Below, piece by piece: positions 1 to 8,857 of a stretch of DNA of 33,595 bases. The DNA comes from Oscillospiraceae bacterium (GTDB lineage Bacteria; Bacillota; Clostridia; Oscillospirales; Ruminococcaceae). The notes below the pieces were generated by a model that had not been told where the DNA came from, searched no databases, and was given only the letters and a program-made list of their open reading frames with translations. The position numbers and the translations under genes were made by a program. Positions within the stretch are counted from its first letter, which is position 1; each line of letters begins with the position of its first letter. Where the stretch lies: the NCBI GenBank assembly GCA_017560985.1, contig JAFZDX010000140.1:1-33595 (forward strand), written 5' to 3'.

Positions 1-1772
1 ACATCCCAGCCTACAAAGTTAAAACCATCCTTTGATGGGTCAGGCTGTTTTTCAATATCATCGCCGTAGTGAAGTGTTTTAGTTGCTACTGTTCCACCTT
101 CTACTACCCAATTAATAAAGTAGTTAATATATACAGGTCTGAATACGGCCTGTACTTCAACGCCATCTTCTGTGATACTGTCAAATGTCTTGTTCCATTC
201 TACAAATTCATAAGTATATGTATTATCTGAATCACGAGAAGGATCTGTTGGTGCTTCAGCAGGGTCACCGTATTCTACAGTGCTTGTGCCAAGAACATTT
301 TTTACACCATCTATATAATCTACAAACTCTACTGTATAATAACGGGTTTCTACATCATATTCTGCTTTTACAGTAGTTGCACCTGTAATATTATCAAAAG
401 ATATATCCCAGTTTTTGAATGTAAATACCTGTGTGTTTGTTTTATATTCCTGTGGGATTTCAGGTGCTGTTGCAGCAGAACCGTGATTTACTTTTACAGT
501 TGTTGATGTGGATTCACCATCGGCATCCTTATAGTTAAACACTACGTCATAGGATTTGATAGCATATGTGATAGAAACTGTACCATTTGCTGTTACTGGA
601 ACAGTAACACCAGATGGACCGCTGGTAATATCATAACCTTCAACAACAGCGCCAGCAATTGTAGGTGTTGTGCCATAATCAATCTGAACAGTTTCACCAT
701 CACCATAAACTGTACCATTGATATTCACGCCAGCACCTGTAGGAACTGTTTCATTGGTTACATCAACAGTAAGTGTCTGGTATACTTCATAAGTAAATGT
801 AAAGGTGTATTTTGTCCACTTAGCAGAAATAAACCCACTACGAGTGTAGTATTCGACAGTATAAGATTTTCCGTCTTCAAGTCTTGTTATGTCACCGCCA
901 GCATTAATATTCTGTGTTGATGTGCTGTCATAATACAGTTTATAACCAACACTTGTAATATTCTGTTCAGAATACACAACAGTTTTACCGGATATTTGAG
1001 CCAATGCAGCCACAAGGCTTAATTCTGAAATTGCTATACCTTCATTGCGAATAGTCGTACCGATAACTTCAGCATAAGCCACCTGATCTTCTTTTACATC
1101 ATAGTATGCATCCAGAGCATCCTGTGCGGCAAAGAAGTTTGTCAGGTCCAGTTTTGCCACCTGGTCATCTGTCAGTGTCAGCACAGCATCGTCCACTGCA
1201 TAGATAGCAGTTTCCAGTGCCTGTGCATCTGCATCTGTTGCCACAGATGTGTCCAGTGCGTCTATCATTGCCTGTACATCGGCCACTGCCTGGTCCACCT
1301 GTACTTCTGGTTCAGTAGCTTTGTCCACAACTGGTGTTGCAGATGGTTCTACAGATGGTGCAACAGTTGGTTCAACTGTTGGCTCTGCAGAAGGCTGTAC
1401 AGTTGGCTCTGCTGTTGGTTCCACTGTAGGCTGTACAGTTGGTTCCACAGTTGGGGCCGGTGTCTGTTCCACTTCCGGTGTTGGTGATGTGGTTGGTTCT
1501 GCAGTTGGTTCTGTAGATGGTTCCACAGATGGTTCTACAGAAGGTTCCACAGGCACATCTTCACCGCCTGTTGTATCAGTGGTTTCACCCTCTGGCACAA
1601 CAACAGGGTCCGGTGTGGTTTCATCATTGTCATTTTCAACGACTGTGTGGATTTCTTCGCCGTGATTATGTTCTGTTTCGGCGGCGAATGCCTGCACAGG
1701 TACCATATTCACTACCATTACCACTGTCAGCACCCAGGCCATCAGTCGTTTAAAAATAGTATTTTCCTTCAT
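1..1772 (-). CDS. Large secreted repeat surface protein, 5' part (C-terminus beyond window)
   Basis: An open frame runs without a stop from ATG at 1772 to the left edge (590 codons). The ribosome site GAAAGGA lies 7 bases before the ATG. Residues 1-30 form a signal peptide with a Lys/Arg start, hydrophobic core and VQAFA cleavage site. Residues about 75-155 are a low-complexity linker of E-P-T/S-x units. Residues about 160-260 are a helical-looking region rich in Asp, Ala and Val. After that come beta-rich modules in the style of Listeria-Bacteroides/InlB repeats (for example YTVEFVDYIDG, then FVEWN, and FNFVGWD at the edge). The family is typically extracellular and often adhesive. By analogy with the other surface genes here, the missing end may carry CWB2 repeats, but this is not visible. 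No enzymatic domain is seen. The gene has its own promoter at 1853-1881. Confidence 0.85.
   Translation of the reverse strand, partial: MKENTIFKRLMAWVLTVVMVVNMVPVQAFAAETEHNHGEEIHTVVENDNDETTPDPVVVPEGETTDTTGGEDVPVEPSVEPSVEPSTEPTAEPTTSPTPEVEQTPAPTVEPTVQPTVEPTAEPTVQPSAEPTVEPTVAPSVEPSATPVVDKATEPEVQVDQAVADVQAMIDALDTSVATDADAQALETAIYAVDDAVLTLTDDQVAKLDLTNFFAAQDALDAYYDVKEDQVAYAEVIGTTIRNEGIAISELSLVAALAQISGKTVVYSEQNITSVGYKLYYDSTSTQNINAGGDITRLEDGKSYTVEYYTRSGFISAKWTKYTFTFTYEVYQTLTVDVTNETVPTGAGVNINGTVYGDGETVQIDYGTTPTIAGAVVEGYDITSGPSGVTVPVTANGTVSITYAIKSYDVVFNYKDADGESTSTTVKVNHGSAATAPEIPQEYKTNTQVFTFKNWDISFDNITGATTVKAEYDVETRYYTVEFVDYIDGVKNVLGTSTVEYGDPAEAPTDPSRDSDNTYTYEFVEWNKTFDSITEDGVEVQAVFRPVYINYFINWVVEGGTVATKTLHYGDDIEKQPDPSKDGFNFVGWD
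1308..1547 (-). repeat. Coding tandem repeat encoding E-P-T/S-V-like units
   Basis: About 80 codons made of short imperfect 9-12 base units (GAACCA plus a Thr/Ser/Val codon) encode alternating EPSVEP, EPTAEP and VQPTVEP elements. In the protein it is an extended Pro-rich stalk just after the signal peptide region. Repeats of this kind change length by slippage. Confidence 0.85.
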
Positions 1773-1852
1773 GATTTTTCCTTTCTGAAAAATTTTATAT
1801 TTGCGCAAAATTTAACAAAATTGTCACATTTTGCTCATAGTTATACATTTTA

Positions 1853-1881
1853 ATTATACCTCTACTGAAAAAAAATGTAAA
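1853..1881 (-). promoter_or_regulatory. Promoter of the left-edge surface protein gene
   Basis: On the minus strand, TTTACA (1876-1881) is followed after exactly 17 bases by a perfect TATAAT (1853-1858). The predicted start of transcription is about 75 bases upstream of the ATG at 1772, with an AT-rich leader between. This matches a sigma-A promoter. Confidence 0.75.
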
Positions 1882-1967
1882 TTAAACTTTCAGACTTTAA
1901 GTACCGAAAAAATGATGTTTTTATAGGTAATTTATATACATAATGCCTAAACATCAATGTATAAAGC

Positions 1968-1993
1968 AAAAACCGGCCTTTCGACCGGTTTTT
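1968..1993 (-). terminator. Intrinsic terminator of the polysaccharide operon
   Basis: A perfect 9-bp stem (arm AAAAACCGG at 1968-1976, partner at 1985-1993) closes an 8-base loop just after the ugd stop. The arm ends in a T run on either strand, so it may work in both directions. It separates the operon from the promoter of the next minus-strand gene. Confidence 0.8.
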
Positions 1994-2006
1994 ATTTAAT
2001 ATTCTG

Positions 2007-3212
2007 TTAATCTCTGCGGAAAATATCTCTGGTGTAAACTTTGTCCTGAACATCGTCCAGCACGGCATCATATCTGTTGGCAATAATGGCATCAGACATC
2101 TGTTTGAATTTTTCAATATCGTTTACCACCAGACTGCCGAAGAATTTTTCACCGTCTTTCAGTGTTGGTTCATAGATAATCACTGTTGCGCCGTCTGCTT
2201 TGATGCGTTTCATAACGCCCTGGATAGAAGACTGGCGGAAGTTGTCTGAATTGGACTTCATTGTCAGGCGGTAAACACCCACTGTTCTGTGGTTGCTTTC
2301 ATCAACACCTGCGATTTTCAGCACCTGTTCGGCGATAAATGATTTTCTGGTTCTGTTGGATTCAACAATGGCTTCAATCAGGTTCTGTGGCACGTCGTTA
2401 TAGTTTGCCAACAGCTGTTTTGTGTCTTTTGGCAGGCAGTAACCGCCATAGCCGAAAGATGGGTTGTTGTAATGGCTACCGATACGAGGGTCCAGACCTA
2501 CGCCGTCAATAATCCGTTTTGTGTCCAGGCCACGCATTTCTGCATATGTGTCCAGTTCGTTGAAATATGCCACGTGAAGTGCCAGATATGTGTTTGAAAA
2601 CAGTTTTACTGCTTCTGCTTCAGTAAAGCCCATATAAAGCACATCAATGTTTTCTTTTTGTGCACCTTCAACCAGCAAATCTGCAAATGTGCGGGCGGCG
2701 GCTGTCAGTTTTTCATCAGCCATATCTGTACCTACGATGATTCTGCTTGGGTAAAGGTTATCATAAAGAGCTTTTGACTCTCTTAAAAATTCAGGGCTGA
2801 ATATAATATTCTTGCTGCCTGTTTTTTCTCTGATTGATTCTGTGTATCCAACAGGAATTGTGGATTTGATAACCATAACAGCCTGTGGGTTTACTTTCAT
2901 AACCAGGCTGATAACAGTTTCAACAGCTGATGTGTCAAAGAAATGTTTGTCCGAATCATAGTTTGTAGGTGCGGCAATAATTACAATTTCTGCATCACGG
3001 TAAGCTGATTCGCCATCAAGGGTGGCAACCAGATTCAACTGTTTTTCTCTGAAAAATCTTTCGATTTCATCGTCCTGAATAGGTGAGATTCTTTTGTTTA
3101 TAAGGTCAACTTTTTCAGGAATAATATCAACGGCTGTAACCTGGTGTTTCTGCGCCAGCAATACAGCCAGTGACAGGCCCACATAGCCTGTGCCTGCAAC
3201 TGCAATTTTCAT
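2007..3212 (-). CDS. ugd: UDP-glucose 6-dehydrogenase
   Basis: 401 residues, the usual length for the HasB/TuaD/Ugd family, which oxidises UDP-glucose to UDP-glucuronate with two NAD+ in the cytoplasm. The N-terminal Rossmann signature GTGYVG is at residues 7-12. The central family motif [12 protein letters not shown] carries the expected Lys203 and Asn207. The catalytic cysteine is Cys259 in [11 protein letters not shown]. It is the last gene of the operon, 12 bases after the nucleotidyltransferase gene and directly before the terminator at 1968-1993. The product would supply uronic acid for an acidic surface polymer. A related NDP-sugar dehydrogenase (such as UDP-ManNAc dehydrogenase) is less likely, because the length and the [11 protein letters not shown] context match the short UDP-glucose type. 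Confidence 0.93.
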   Translation of the reverse strand: MKIAVAGTGYVGLSLAVLLAQKHQVTAVDIIPEKVDLINKRISPIQDDEIERFFREKQLNLVATLDGESAYRDAEIVIIAAPTNYDSDKHFFDTSAVETVISLVMKVNPQAVMVIKSTIPVGYTESIREKTGSKNIIFSPEFLRESKALYDNLYPSRIIVGTDMADEKLTAAARTFADLLVEGAQKENIDVLYMGFTEAEAVKLFSNTYLALHVAYFNELDTYAEMRGLDTKRIIDGVGLDPRIGSHYNNPSFGYGGYCLPKDTKQLLANYNDVPQNLIEAIVESNRTRKSFIAEQVLKIAGVDESNHRTVGVYRLTMKSNSDNFRQSSIQGVMKRIKADGATVIIYEPTLKDGEKFFGSLVVNDIEKFKQMSDAIIANRYDAVLDDVQDKVYTRDIFRRD

Positions 3213-3224
3213 TTTGGGTACCTC

Positions 3225-3965
3225 TTATTTTATAACAATGCCTTTATAGTCTTCCTGTACTTTCTGGTAACTTTCCAGATTGCCAATGTCATAGCGACTG
3301 CCTGGCATTTCCATGGCGTAGACAGGTGTCTGGCTGCACAACCACGCTATATAGCTGCCAGGTGCATCTGTACCGCAGCCACTGTCAATGCCTTTCTGAA
3401 CCAAACGGGCATCTTCTTTTGTATAGTAATAGAACGGCGGGCAGCACCAGTGGGATTTTGGCTGCCGTGGTTTTTCTTCCATTGAGATAATTCTGTCGCT
3501 GTCGTCAATTTCAACCACACCGCATTTTGTCAGCTTTACATCACTTTCTTCATAATATCTCATTATGCAGGAAGTGTTTTTTTCTTTTGCGTATTTGATA
3601 AACTTTGTCAGGCTGAAATCCAGCACATTGTCCCCTGCTATTACCAGCATATCATCGTCGATATTCAGCTGGTCAATGGCAAACTGAATGTCTTTTACAG
3701 CACCCAGTCTGGTTTCGTTGGTGGAAGTGCCGTCGTCAACCACTGTGATTTTCTGCGCCTTTTCTGCTGCCCATTCATCAAAATGATGTGCATATTTGTG
3801 GTTGGAGATAACCACATATTCATCAACAAGGCCAAGAGTATCAATATCATCAATCAGCCAGTCCAGAATGGTCTTTTCCCCCACTTTCAGCAGTGGTTTG
3901 GGGAAATTTTCTGTGAGAGGATATAATCTTGTGGCATAACCTGCCGCCAGAATAAGACATTTCAT
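3225..3965 (-). CDS. Sugar-phosphate nucleotidyltransferase
   Basis: 246 residues, a single nucleotidyltransferase domain of the RmlA/GalU-like superfamily. The glycine-rich nucleotide loop with RLYPLT and FPKPLL occupies residues 7-26. The metal-binding Asp is Asp112 in IAGDN, and the second acidic site is Asp226 in SRYDIGNLESY. Members join a sugar 1-phosphate to an NTP, releasing pyrophosphate and giving an NDP-sugar. The short length without a left-handed beta-helix argues against GlmU or dual-domain enzymes. It starts 11 bases after the galactokinase-family gene. The inference is that it activates the sugar 1-phosphate made by that kinase. The exact sugar and nucleotide cannot be read from the sequence. 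Confidence 0.85.
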   Translation of the reverse strand: MKCLILAAGYATRLYPLTENFPKPLLKVGEKTILDWLIDDIDTLGLVDEYVVISNHKYAHHFDEWAAEKAQKITVVDDGTSTNETRLGAVKDIQFAIDQLNIDDDMLVIAGDNVLDFSLTKFIKYAKEKNTSCIMRYYEESDVKLTKCGVVEIDDSDRIISMEEKPRQPKSHWCCPPFYYYTKEDARLVQKGIDSGCGTDAPGSYIAWLCSQTPVYAMEMPGSRYDIGNLESYQKVQEDYKGIVIK

Positions 3966-3976
3966 ATTTTTACCCC

Positions 3977-5152
3977 CTAAAACTGTGCGCCATCTGCACT
4001 TTCGCAGATATGCACTGAATATTTACCTTCAAGATGTGGGAAGATAGCCAGATATTCTCTGGTTACCTTTTCCACGATGCTGTCTTCAAAATCAGGGTTA
4101 ATCAGCGCCATACAGCAGCCTTTGAAACCTGCACCGGAGAAACGGCCGCCGTAAATACCCTCTGTCTTTGTCATAATTTCATAAAGGGCTTTCAGTTCAG
4201 GTGAGCCTGTTTCCCAGTTTTCGATAGAACTTTTGCCACTTTCAAAGGAAAGACGACCAAATTCTTCGATATCGCCTCTACGCCAGGCTTCTGCACCTTT
4301 CTGAACGCGGAAAAACTCTGTATACCAGTGTTCTGCGCGCTTTGCCCAGTTTTCAGGCAGTTTATCTTTGTACTGAAGATAGATGTCATAAGGAACATCT
4401 CGCAGGTTTGTTTCGTTGAATTTGCCATAACCCATACCTGCATAGGCTTTCAATGCATAAGCGGCAGAACGGCATTCGTCAACTCTCATATTAAACCGGG
4501 AACCTGCCAGTGTTCTTTCAATACCGGAGAAGAAAATAGCAATTTTATATGGCTTCATATCAGGATGCTGTGGAATAAGCTCATATGTATCGGTGAGAAA
4601 ATCCATATAAAGCAGCTGATTTTTCTTGCAGTAAACTTCACAGGACTGGTCCAGCTTGCCACATGCAACACCAACATAGTTGTTTTCTGCAGACAGGGCC
4701 ATATTGATCATTTCTTCCTCAGTAACCCGGATGTTGTTCAGCTTGCAGAGTGCAGACAGGAATGTGATAATCACTGCCGCAGATGATGACAGGCCGCCAA
4801 TAGGCAGCTGACCGTCAATAACTGCGCTCATACCCGTTTTTATTGGATAGTTTTTTGCCAGTGCTATTGTAGCACCACGGAGATAGTCTGCCCAGTCACC
4901 CTGTTTTTCGCTTGGGACATTGTTCACATGAAACTGTGCACGCTTGCCAAACTGCAGGCTGGTCAGTTCCACAATACCAGAAGTTTTAGCTGAATAGGCG
5001 ATATGAATACCTTTGTCTATTGCAAGACCTGTGATTTTACCCAACTGATGGTCAGAGTGGGCACCAATAGGGCAGATTCTGTATGGAGTAAAAGACACGT
5101 CCAGTGGGTCTTTTTTGTACATTTCTTTGTAAACTTCAACACATCTTAACAT
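3977..5152 (-). CDS. Galactokinase-family GHMP sugar kinase, possibly galacturonokinase-like
   Basis: 391 residues with all GHMP-kinase landmarks: the sugar-binding segment YRICPIGAHSDHQ (residues 24-36), the ATP loop LPIGGLSSSAA (116-125), the catalytic-Asp region CGKLDQ with Asp168, and the late glycine motif GRFSGAGFKG. Galactokinases have GEHTDY at the first site. Here it is GAHSDH, so the Glu that contacts the C6 hydroxyl of galactose is Ala, while Arg25, His32 and Asp34 are kept. From memory, plant galacturonokinase has a very similar PLGAHIDHQ segment, so a C6-carboxylated sugar is a reasonable guess. Its stop and the next gene's start are adjacent, and it precedes the nucleotidyltransferase. 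A plain galactokinase or another pyranose kinase remains possible. Confidence 0.8.
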   Translation of the reverse strand: MLRCVEVYKEMYKKDPLDVSFTPYRICPIGAHSDHQLGKITGLAIDKGIHIAYSAKTSGIVELTSLQFGKRAQFHVNNVPSEKQGDWADYLRGATIALAKNYPIKTGMSAVIDGQLPIGGLSSSAAVIITFLSALCKLNNIRVTEEEMINMALSAENNYVGVACGKLDQSCEVYCKKNQLLYMDFLTDTYELIPQHPDMKPYKIAIFFSGIERTLAGSRFNMRVDECRSAAYALKAYAGMGYGKFNETNLRDVPYDIYLQYKDKLPENWAKRAEHWYTEFFRVQKGAEAWRRGDIEEFGRLSFESGKSSIENWETGSPELKALYEIMTKTEGIYGGRFSGAGFKGCCMALINPDFEDSIVEKVTREYLAIFPHLEGKYSVHICESADGAQF

Positions 5153-6055
5153 TTAAATTCCCTCAACCGGCGGATTGAAAAACAGACCGCCAAACATACA
5201 TTTTATAATAACACCGCAACGTTCCATGCGGTTATTTTTTGCTTTTAGAATAATTCTTAAAAGGTTAAAGCCGCATTTTGCCACATAATAGCAAAAGCCT
5301 TTTATTCCCTCTTTGCGGTACAGGTAATTTTCATTTCTGAAAGCGTAGTTGTATCGGCCTATTCTTTCAGGCACATCGGTGGCGATGTTGCTGCCGGTGT
5401 TCTGGGCCATATGGTGCACAACCGTGCTGTTTTCCACCAGATAGGACGGCATATCCATACGCACAGAAATTCGTCTGGTGTACTCAATATCGTCACCCCA
5501 GATGAAAAATTCCTTTATCGGCAGGCCGGCTTTTCTGATGTTGACTGCCGGAAACAGCAAAGACACAAATGTTGCCTGTGTTACCGCTTTCAGCCCTTTT
5601 TCTTCGTAATAATCATTTCCAACGGCCTGTTTTTTGAATTTCTGTCTGTTCATCAGACATTCTGACCCATCTGTCCACAACACTTTACTGGACAGAAAGC
5701 CGTAATTTGACACACCGCCCAGTATACTGTCGGCAGTCATAAGTTTTTCCAGGCTGTCAGGGTTTGGTATGCAGTCATCATCCATTATCCACACATAGTC
5801 ATAACCGGCTTCAACTGCTTTTCGCATACCATAGTTGAACCCGCCAGCACCGCCCAGATTGGAGCCGGTGTTGAAATAACGGATATTTTCCTTGTCTGTA
5901 ATATAAGCCTGGGCCCACCGGGCTGTATCGTCGGTGGAAGCGTTGTCCACAATCAGAATATCACAGCCACACCTCTGCTGCTGCAAGGCTGATATATTCT
6001 TTTTCAACATTTCAAGGCGGTTGTATGTAACCACCACGGCTGCAACTGGGTTCAA
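5153..6055 (-). CDS. Family 2 glycosyltransferase (GT-A fold)
   Basis: 300 residues, a cytoplasmic or membrane-associated GT2 enzyme that would add one sugar to a lipid-linked repeat unit. The family start VVVTYNRLEMLKKN (7-20) leads to ILIVDNASTDDT. The segment NLGGAGGFNYGM (66-77) is typical of GT2 enzymes related to rhamnosyl- and galactofuranosyltransferases. The metal-binding triad is DDD at 92-94 in WIMDDDCIPNPD. The acceptor-side acidic motif WGDDIEYTRR lies near residues 185-195. It abuts the kinase gene with no gap. The donor sugar cannot be assigned from sequence; the GG-rich motif only hints at rhamnose or galactofuranose. Confidence 0.88.
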   Translation of the reverse strand: MNPVAAVVVTYNRLEMLKKNISALQQQRCGCDILIVDNASTDDTARWAQAYITDKENIRYFNTGSNLGGAGGFNYGMRKAVEAGYDYVWIMDDDCIPNPDSLEKLMTADSILGGVSNYGFLSSKVLWTDGSECLMNRQKFKKQAVGNDYYEEKGLKAVTQATFVSLLFPAVNIRKAGLPIKEFFIWGDDIEYTRRISVRMDMPSYLVENSTVVHHMAQNTGSNIATDVPERIGRYNYAFRNENYLYRKEGIKGFCYYVAKCGFNLLRIILKAKNNRMERCGVIIKCMFGGLFFNPPVEGI

Positions 6056-6070
6056 CTGTGCACATCCTTT

Positions 6071-6844
6071 CTATTTTGCAGTGAACTTCCTTTTCAGGAA
6101 ATTTAAAATCTTTTTCGGCCAGTTCTGGCTTTCCATATTGATAACAGGCAGTTCTGTATATTTTACACCGTTGGTTATCAGCCAGATATCCAGCAGTCTT
6201 TCAGACACAAAGCCAAAAACACGTTTGTCATAATCTGAATAGTCTGAAATATCCAGCACATTTTCCAGACTGAACAGAATATCAAACATCCAGTCCATAT
6301 AGCTGTCAAAAAGGTCTTTTTTCATAACAAACATATTGAAACGGTGACCTTTTGTGCTGTTCATCACTTTATCCCAGGCTGGGGTGTACTGTGGATATTT
6401 CTCTTTTATAATTTCCAGGGTTTTGTCCAGGTCCTGCCGGTGATGGGCGTGGATGTACTGGTTATAAGTGGTTTCTATGTAATAGTTTCTTTGCTTTGGA
6501 AGAATCACATCATAGTTTTCCAGCAGTTTTTCAGCCTGCCGGTCTGTCAACACCGCCTGCCATTTATCCCCTGTACCACCTTTGAAATGACGGCGGTAAT
6601 GGGCCAGACCAATATAGTCAGCCTGCAGGTTTTTCCATGCCCAATACAGGGCCGTCAGTTCGCAGTAATTTTTGTTTTTACTGCTGATATTTTCGCCGGT
6701 GTCGTCGCCTGTATACTGTGCAAGGCCAGTCTGCTGCCAATCGGCGCTGATTGCCCTGCCCACGTGGACAGGCATATACATTTTATCTGCCGGCATAGTG
6801 TATGGTTTGTGGGTTGCCACAATAATTTTTATATTCATTGCCAT
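6071..6844 (-). CDS. DUF4422-type glycosyltransferase of capsule/exopolysaccharide clusters
   Basis: 257 residues. The opening KIIVATHKPYTMPADKMY and the following PVHVGRAI, with LTALYWAWKN and GLAHYRRHF around residues 65-85, are the hallmarks of DUF4422, a domain found in capsular polysaccharide clusters and believed to act as a glycosyltransferase. It covers nearly the whole protein. There is no signal peptide or clear membrane segment, so it is probably cytoplasmic at the membrane face. The annotated ATG is at 6844; a second in-frame ATG two codons later (6838) is equally possible because the ribosome site is weak. It starts 4 bases after the stop of the phosphotransferase gene, which suggests translational coupling. 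The linkage it forms is unknown. Confidence 0.8.
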   Translation of the reverse strand: MAMNIKIIVATHKPYTMPADKMYMPVHVGRAISADWQQTGLAQYTGDDTGENISSKNKNYCELTALYWAWKNLQADYIGLAHYRRHFKGGTGDKWQAVLTDRQAEKLLENYDVILPKQRNYYIETTYNQYIHAHHRQDLDKTLEIIKEKYPQYTPAWDKVMNSTKGHRFNMFVMKKDLFDSYMDWMFDILFSLENVLDISDYSDYDKRVFGFVSERLLDIWLITNGVKYTELPVINMESQNWPKKILNFLKRKFTAK

Positions 6845-6848
6845 GTCT

Positions 6849-8234
6849 CTAATTGATCTTTTCGTTGTTTATCATACCGCCAAACACGGTCATAAACAGT
6901 ATTTTTATATCCAACCACAGGCTCCAGTTTTCGATGTACCAGATGTCGTATTTAACACGTTCTTCGATGCTGGTGTCACCGCGCAGGCCGTTTACCTGTG
7001 CCCAGCCCGTCATACCAGGGCGAATCTGCTGGCGCACCAGATACAGTGGCACGTCTTCTTTGAACTGGCGCACATAATGCGGCACTTCAGGGCGAGGGCC
7101 AACCAGGCTCATATCCCCTTTCAGCACATTAATCAGCTGTGGCAGTTCATCTATTGAAAATTTGCGGATAATACTGCCAAACTTTGTCTTTCTGGGGTCT
7201 GTATCTGTTGACCAGCCTGTCTGTTCGGTAGCATTTACTCGCATACTGCGGAATTTCAGCATTTTAAAAGGTTTTTTGTTCAGGCCTATTCTGTCCTGCT
7301 TGAACAGTACAGGTCCTGGGCTGGACAGTTTTACACCGATTGCCACAGCTATCATCAGCGGGCTTAACAACAGCAGTCCCAGGCCGGAACCTACCACGTC
7401 GATGGCGCGTTTTACAACACCGGCCAGAAGATTGTCCAGCGGTGTGGCGCGCATATCAATAAGCTTTGACTTTCCTACCCTTTCCATTCGCACATTGGCA
7501 GGAAAATAATCATTGAAAAATGGTATCAGGCTAAGACGGACACCTTCTTTGTCCGCACAGGAAATAACATATTTCATAAAGTGTATTTCGTGTGGTTCCA
7601 GGGCAACTATCAGTTCATCAATATCATTTTCCTGCAGAATCTGTTCCAATTCTTCATAACTGCCAAGACATTTGCCCAAGCCTTCTTTCTGGAATTTGCT
7701 CACATAGCCGTCCACTGTGATACCCAGATGAGGGTTTCTTTTCAGGTCTTCTACATATTGAAAAGCGTGGTGACCGTTGCCCACGATGATAACATGCTTC
7801 TGATTGTAACCCAACCGGCGATAGTGATGCAGTATCTTACGTACAATAAAACGTTTAAGAATAACTGCCACACTGGACACGGCCCAGTAAATAATCAATA
7901 CACTGCGTGAAAAGTCTTCCAGGCGCAGAATGTACATAACCGACATCAGCGACATGATACCAACACCGTTGATTGACAGTATTGACAGGTTTTCTACGCC
8001 TGCGGCCTTGAAACGGTAAGAGCCGTACATACGCATACCATAATAGAAAAACACCATTGCAATACTGTACATAACAGCCACAAGGGTGTATGGATAACGC
8101 CATAGTATCAGTGAAACCGTGCCATTCATCAGTACAAAACGGATAAACAGGGACACAAAGTAGGACAGGAATATAATAATCCCGTCAGAAAGCATATTCA
8201 GTATGTTGATAATCTTCTGATTTTTCTTTATCAC
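6849..8234 (-). CDS. Undecaprenyl-phosphate sugar phosphotransferase (WcaJ-like priming enzyme)
   Basis: 461 residues, the standard full-length polyprenol-phosphate glycosylphosphotransferase layout. Four hydrophobic segments lie within residues 15-125, followed by a Rossmann-like CoA-binding-type domain (KHVIIVGNGHH, 146-155) and then a C-terminal bacterial sugar transferase domain from KRAIDVVGS (275) through SSPGPVLFKQDRIG (304-317) and MLKFRSMR, to DELPQLINVLKGDMSLVGPRP (362-382). It transfers a sugar 1-phosphate, usually glucose or galactose, from UDP-sugar to undecaprenyl phosphate at the inner membrane face and so starts each repeat unit. It overlaps the upstream gene by 4 bases (ATGA). 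As the only priming enzyme seen here, it identifies the operon as a lipid-linked polysaccharide pathway. Confidence 0.92.
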   Translation of the reverse strand: MIKKNQKIINILNMLSDGIIIFLSYFVSLFIRFVLMNGTVSLILWRYPYTLVAVMYSIAMVFFYYGMRMYGSYRFKAAGVENLSILSINGVGIMSLMSVMYILRLEDFSRSVLIIYWAVSSVAVILKRFIVRKILHHYRRLGYNQKHVIIVGNGHHAFQYVEDLKRNPHLGITVDGYVSKFQKEGLGKCLGSYEELEQILQENDIDELIVALEPHEIHFMKYVISCADKEGVRLSLIPFFNDYFPANVRMERVGKSKLIDMRATPLDNLLAGVVKRAIDVVGSGLGLLLLSPLMIAVAIGVKLSSPGPVLFKQDRIGLNKKPFKMLKFRSMRVNATEQTGWSTDTDPRKTKFGSIIRKFSIDELPQLINVLKGDMSLVGPRPEVPHYVRQFKEDVPLYLVRQQIRPGMTGWAQVNGLRGDTSIEERVKYDIWYIENWSLWLDIKILFMTVFGGMINNEKIN

Positions 8235-8857
8235 TGTCTTTCGTCCCTTTCTTTTTTATTTTTCACCAGTGACAGAACTGTTTCACCAATCATAAAAATC
8301 AGCCCAGGTACTGTCAGAAGTGTAAAAGCGTCACCTGCTGTAATACCCGCCACAGTTGACAGTGTGGGGGTGTTTATTGTAATACTGTCAAAAACCACAG
8401 TGATTGAAGGTTCAACACCGGTGTCCAGACGTATCTGTTTTGTTCCCGGCGGAAATTCAAACCAGTAACAATCCCCTATGATTTTTGCATATCTCATTCG
8501 GTGGATGCCAAACGCATTGTTGCCCCTGTAATTATAAAAGCAGACAAATTCACCGGGGTCAGTGGAAAAACTGCATTTTATCCGCATATTCCTGATAGGG
8601 CCTGTGTAAATTAGCTGGCTGTCGCCAGTGGAATTTATGATTGTGTTTTCATTTACAACTTCCACATCTACTGGAGTGAAATCTGCCACGGTCAACTGCT
8701 GTTTTGCATTACCGCCAATAAAGCCAATGCTGCTTATAGCAGTATATCCCAGATGGAACATTGACCACATGCAGATAAACAGCAGATAGGCTGCCAGCAG
8801 CCTGTTTTGCGGGGTATTCAGATGTTTTACGGCAAATTTTTTCACTTTTTCTGTCAT
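8231..8857 (-). CDS. Small membrane-anchored protein of unknown function
   Basis: 208 residues that I do not recognise as a named family. One membrane segment lies near the N-terminus (LLAAYLLFICMWSMFHLGY, about 19-37) and a second near the C-terminus (AFTLLTVPGLIFMIGETVL, about 177-195). Between them is a region of about 130 residues with alternating hydrophobic strands that looks like a small extracellular beta-sandwich. Both ends overlap neighbours by 4 bases (ATGA), so it is probably translated together with the GT-C-like protein before it and the priming enzyme after it. This tight coupling suggests a shared job at the membrane in polymer assembly, but no catalytic motif is seen. Confidence 0.7.
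   Translation of the reverse strand: MTEKVKKFAVKHLNTPQNRLLAAYLLFICMWSMFHLGYTAISSIGFIGGNAKQQLTVADFTPVDVEVVNENTIINSTGDSQLIYTGPIRNMRIKCSFSTDPGEFVCFYNYRGNNAFGIHRMRYAKIIGDCYWFEFPPGTKQIRLDTGVEPSITVVFDSITINTPTLSTVAGITAGDAFTLLTVPGLIFMIGETVLSLVKNKKERDERQ

Noticed and set aside
1249..1665. Plus-strand Ser/Thr/Gly/Val-rich frame at the left end
   Set aside because: It is the antisense reading of the Pro-Glu-Thr repeats of the real minus-strand surface gene.
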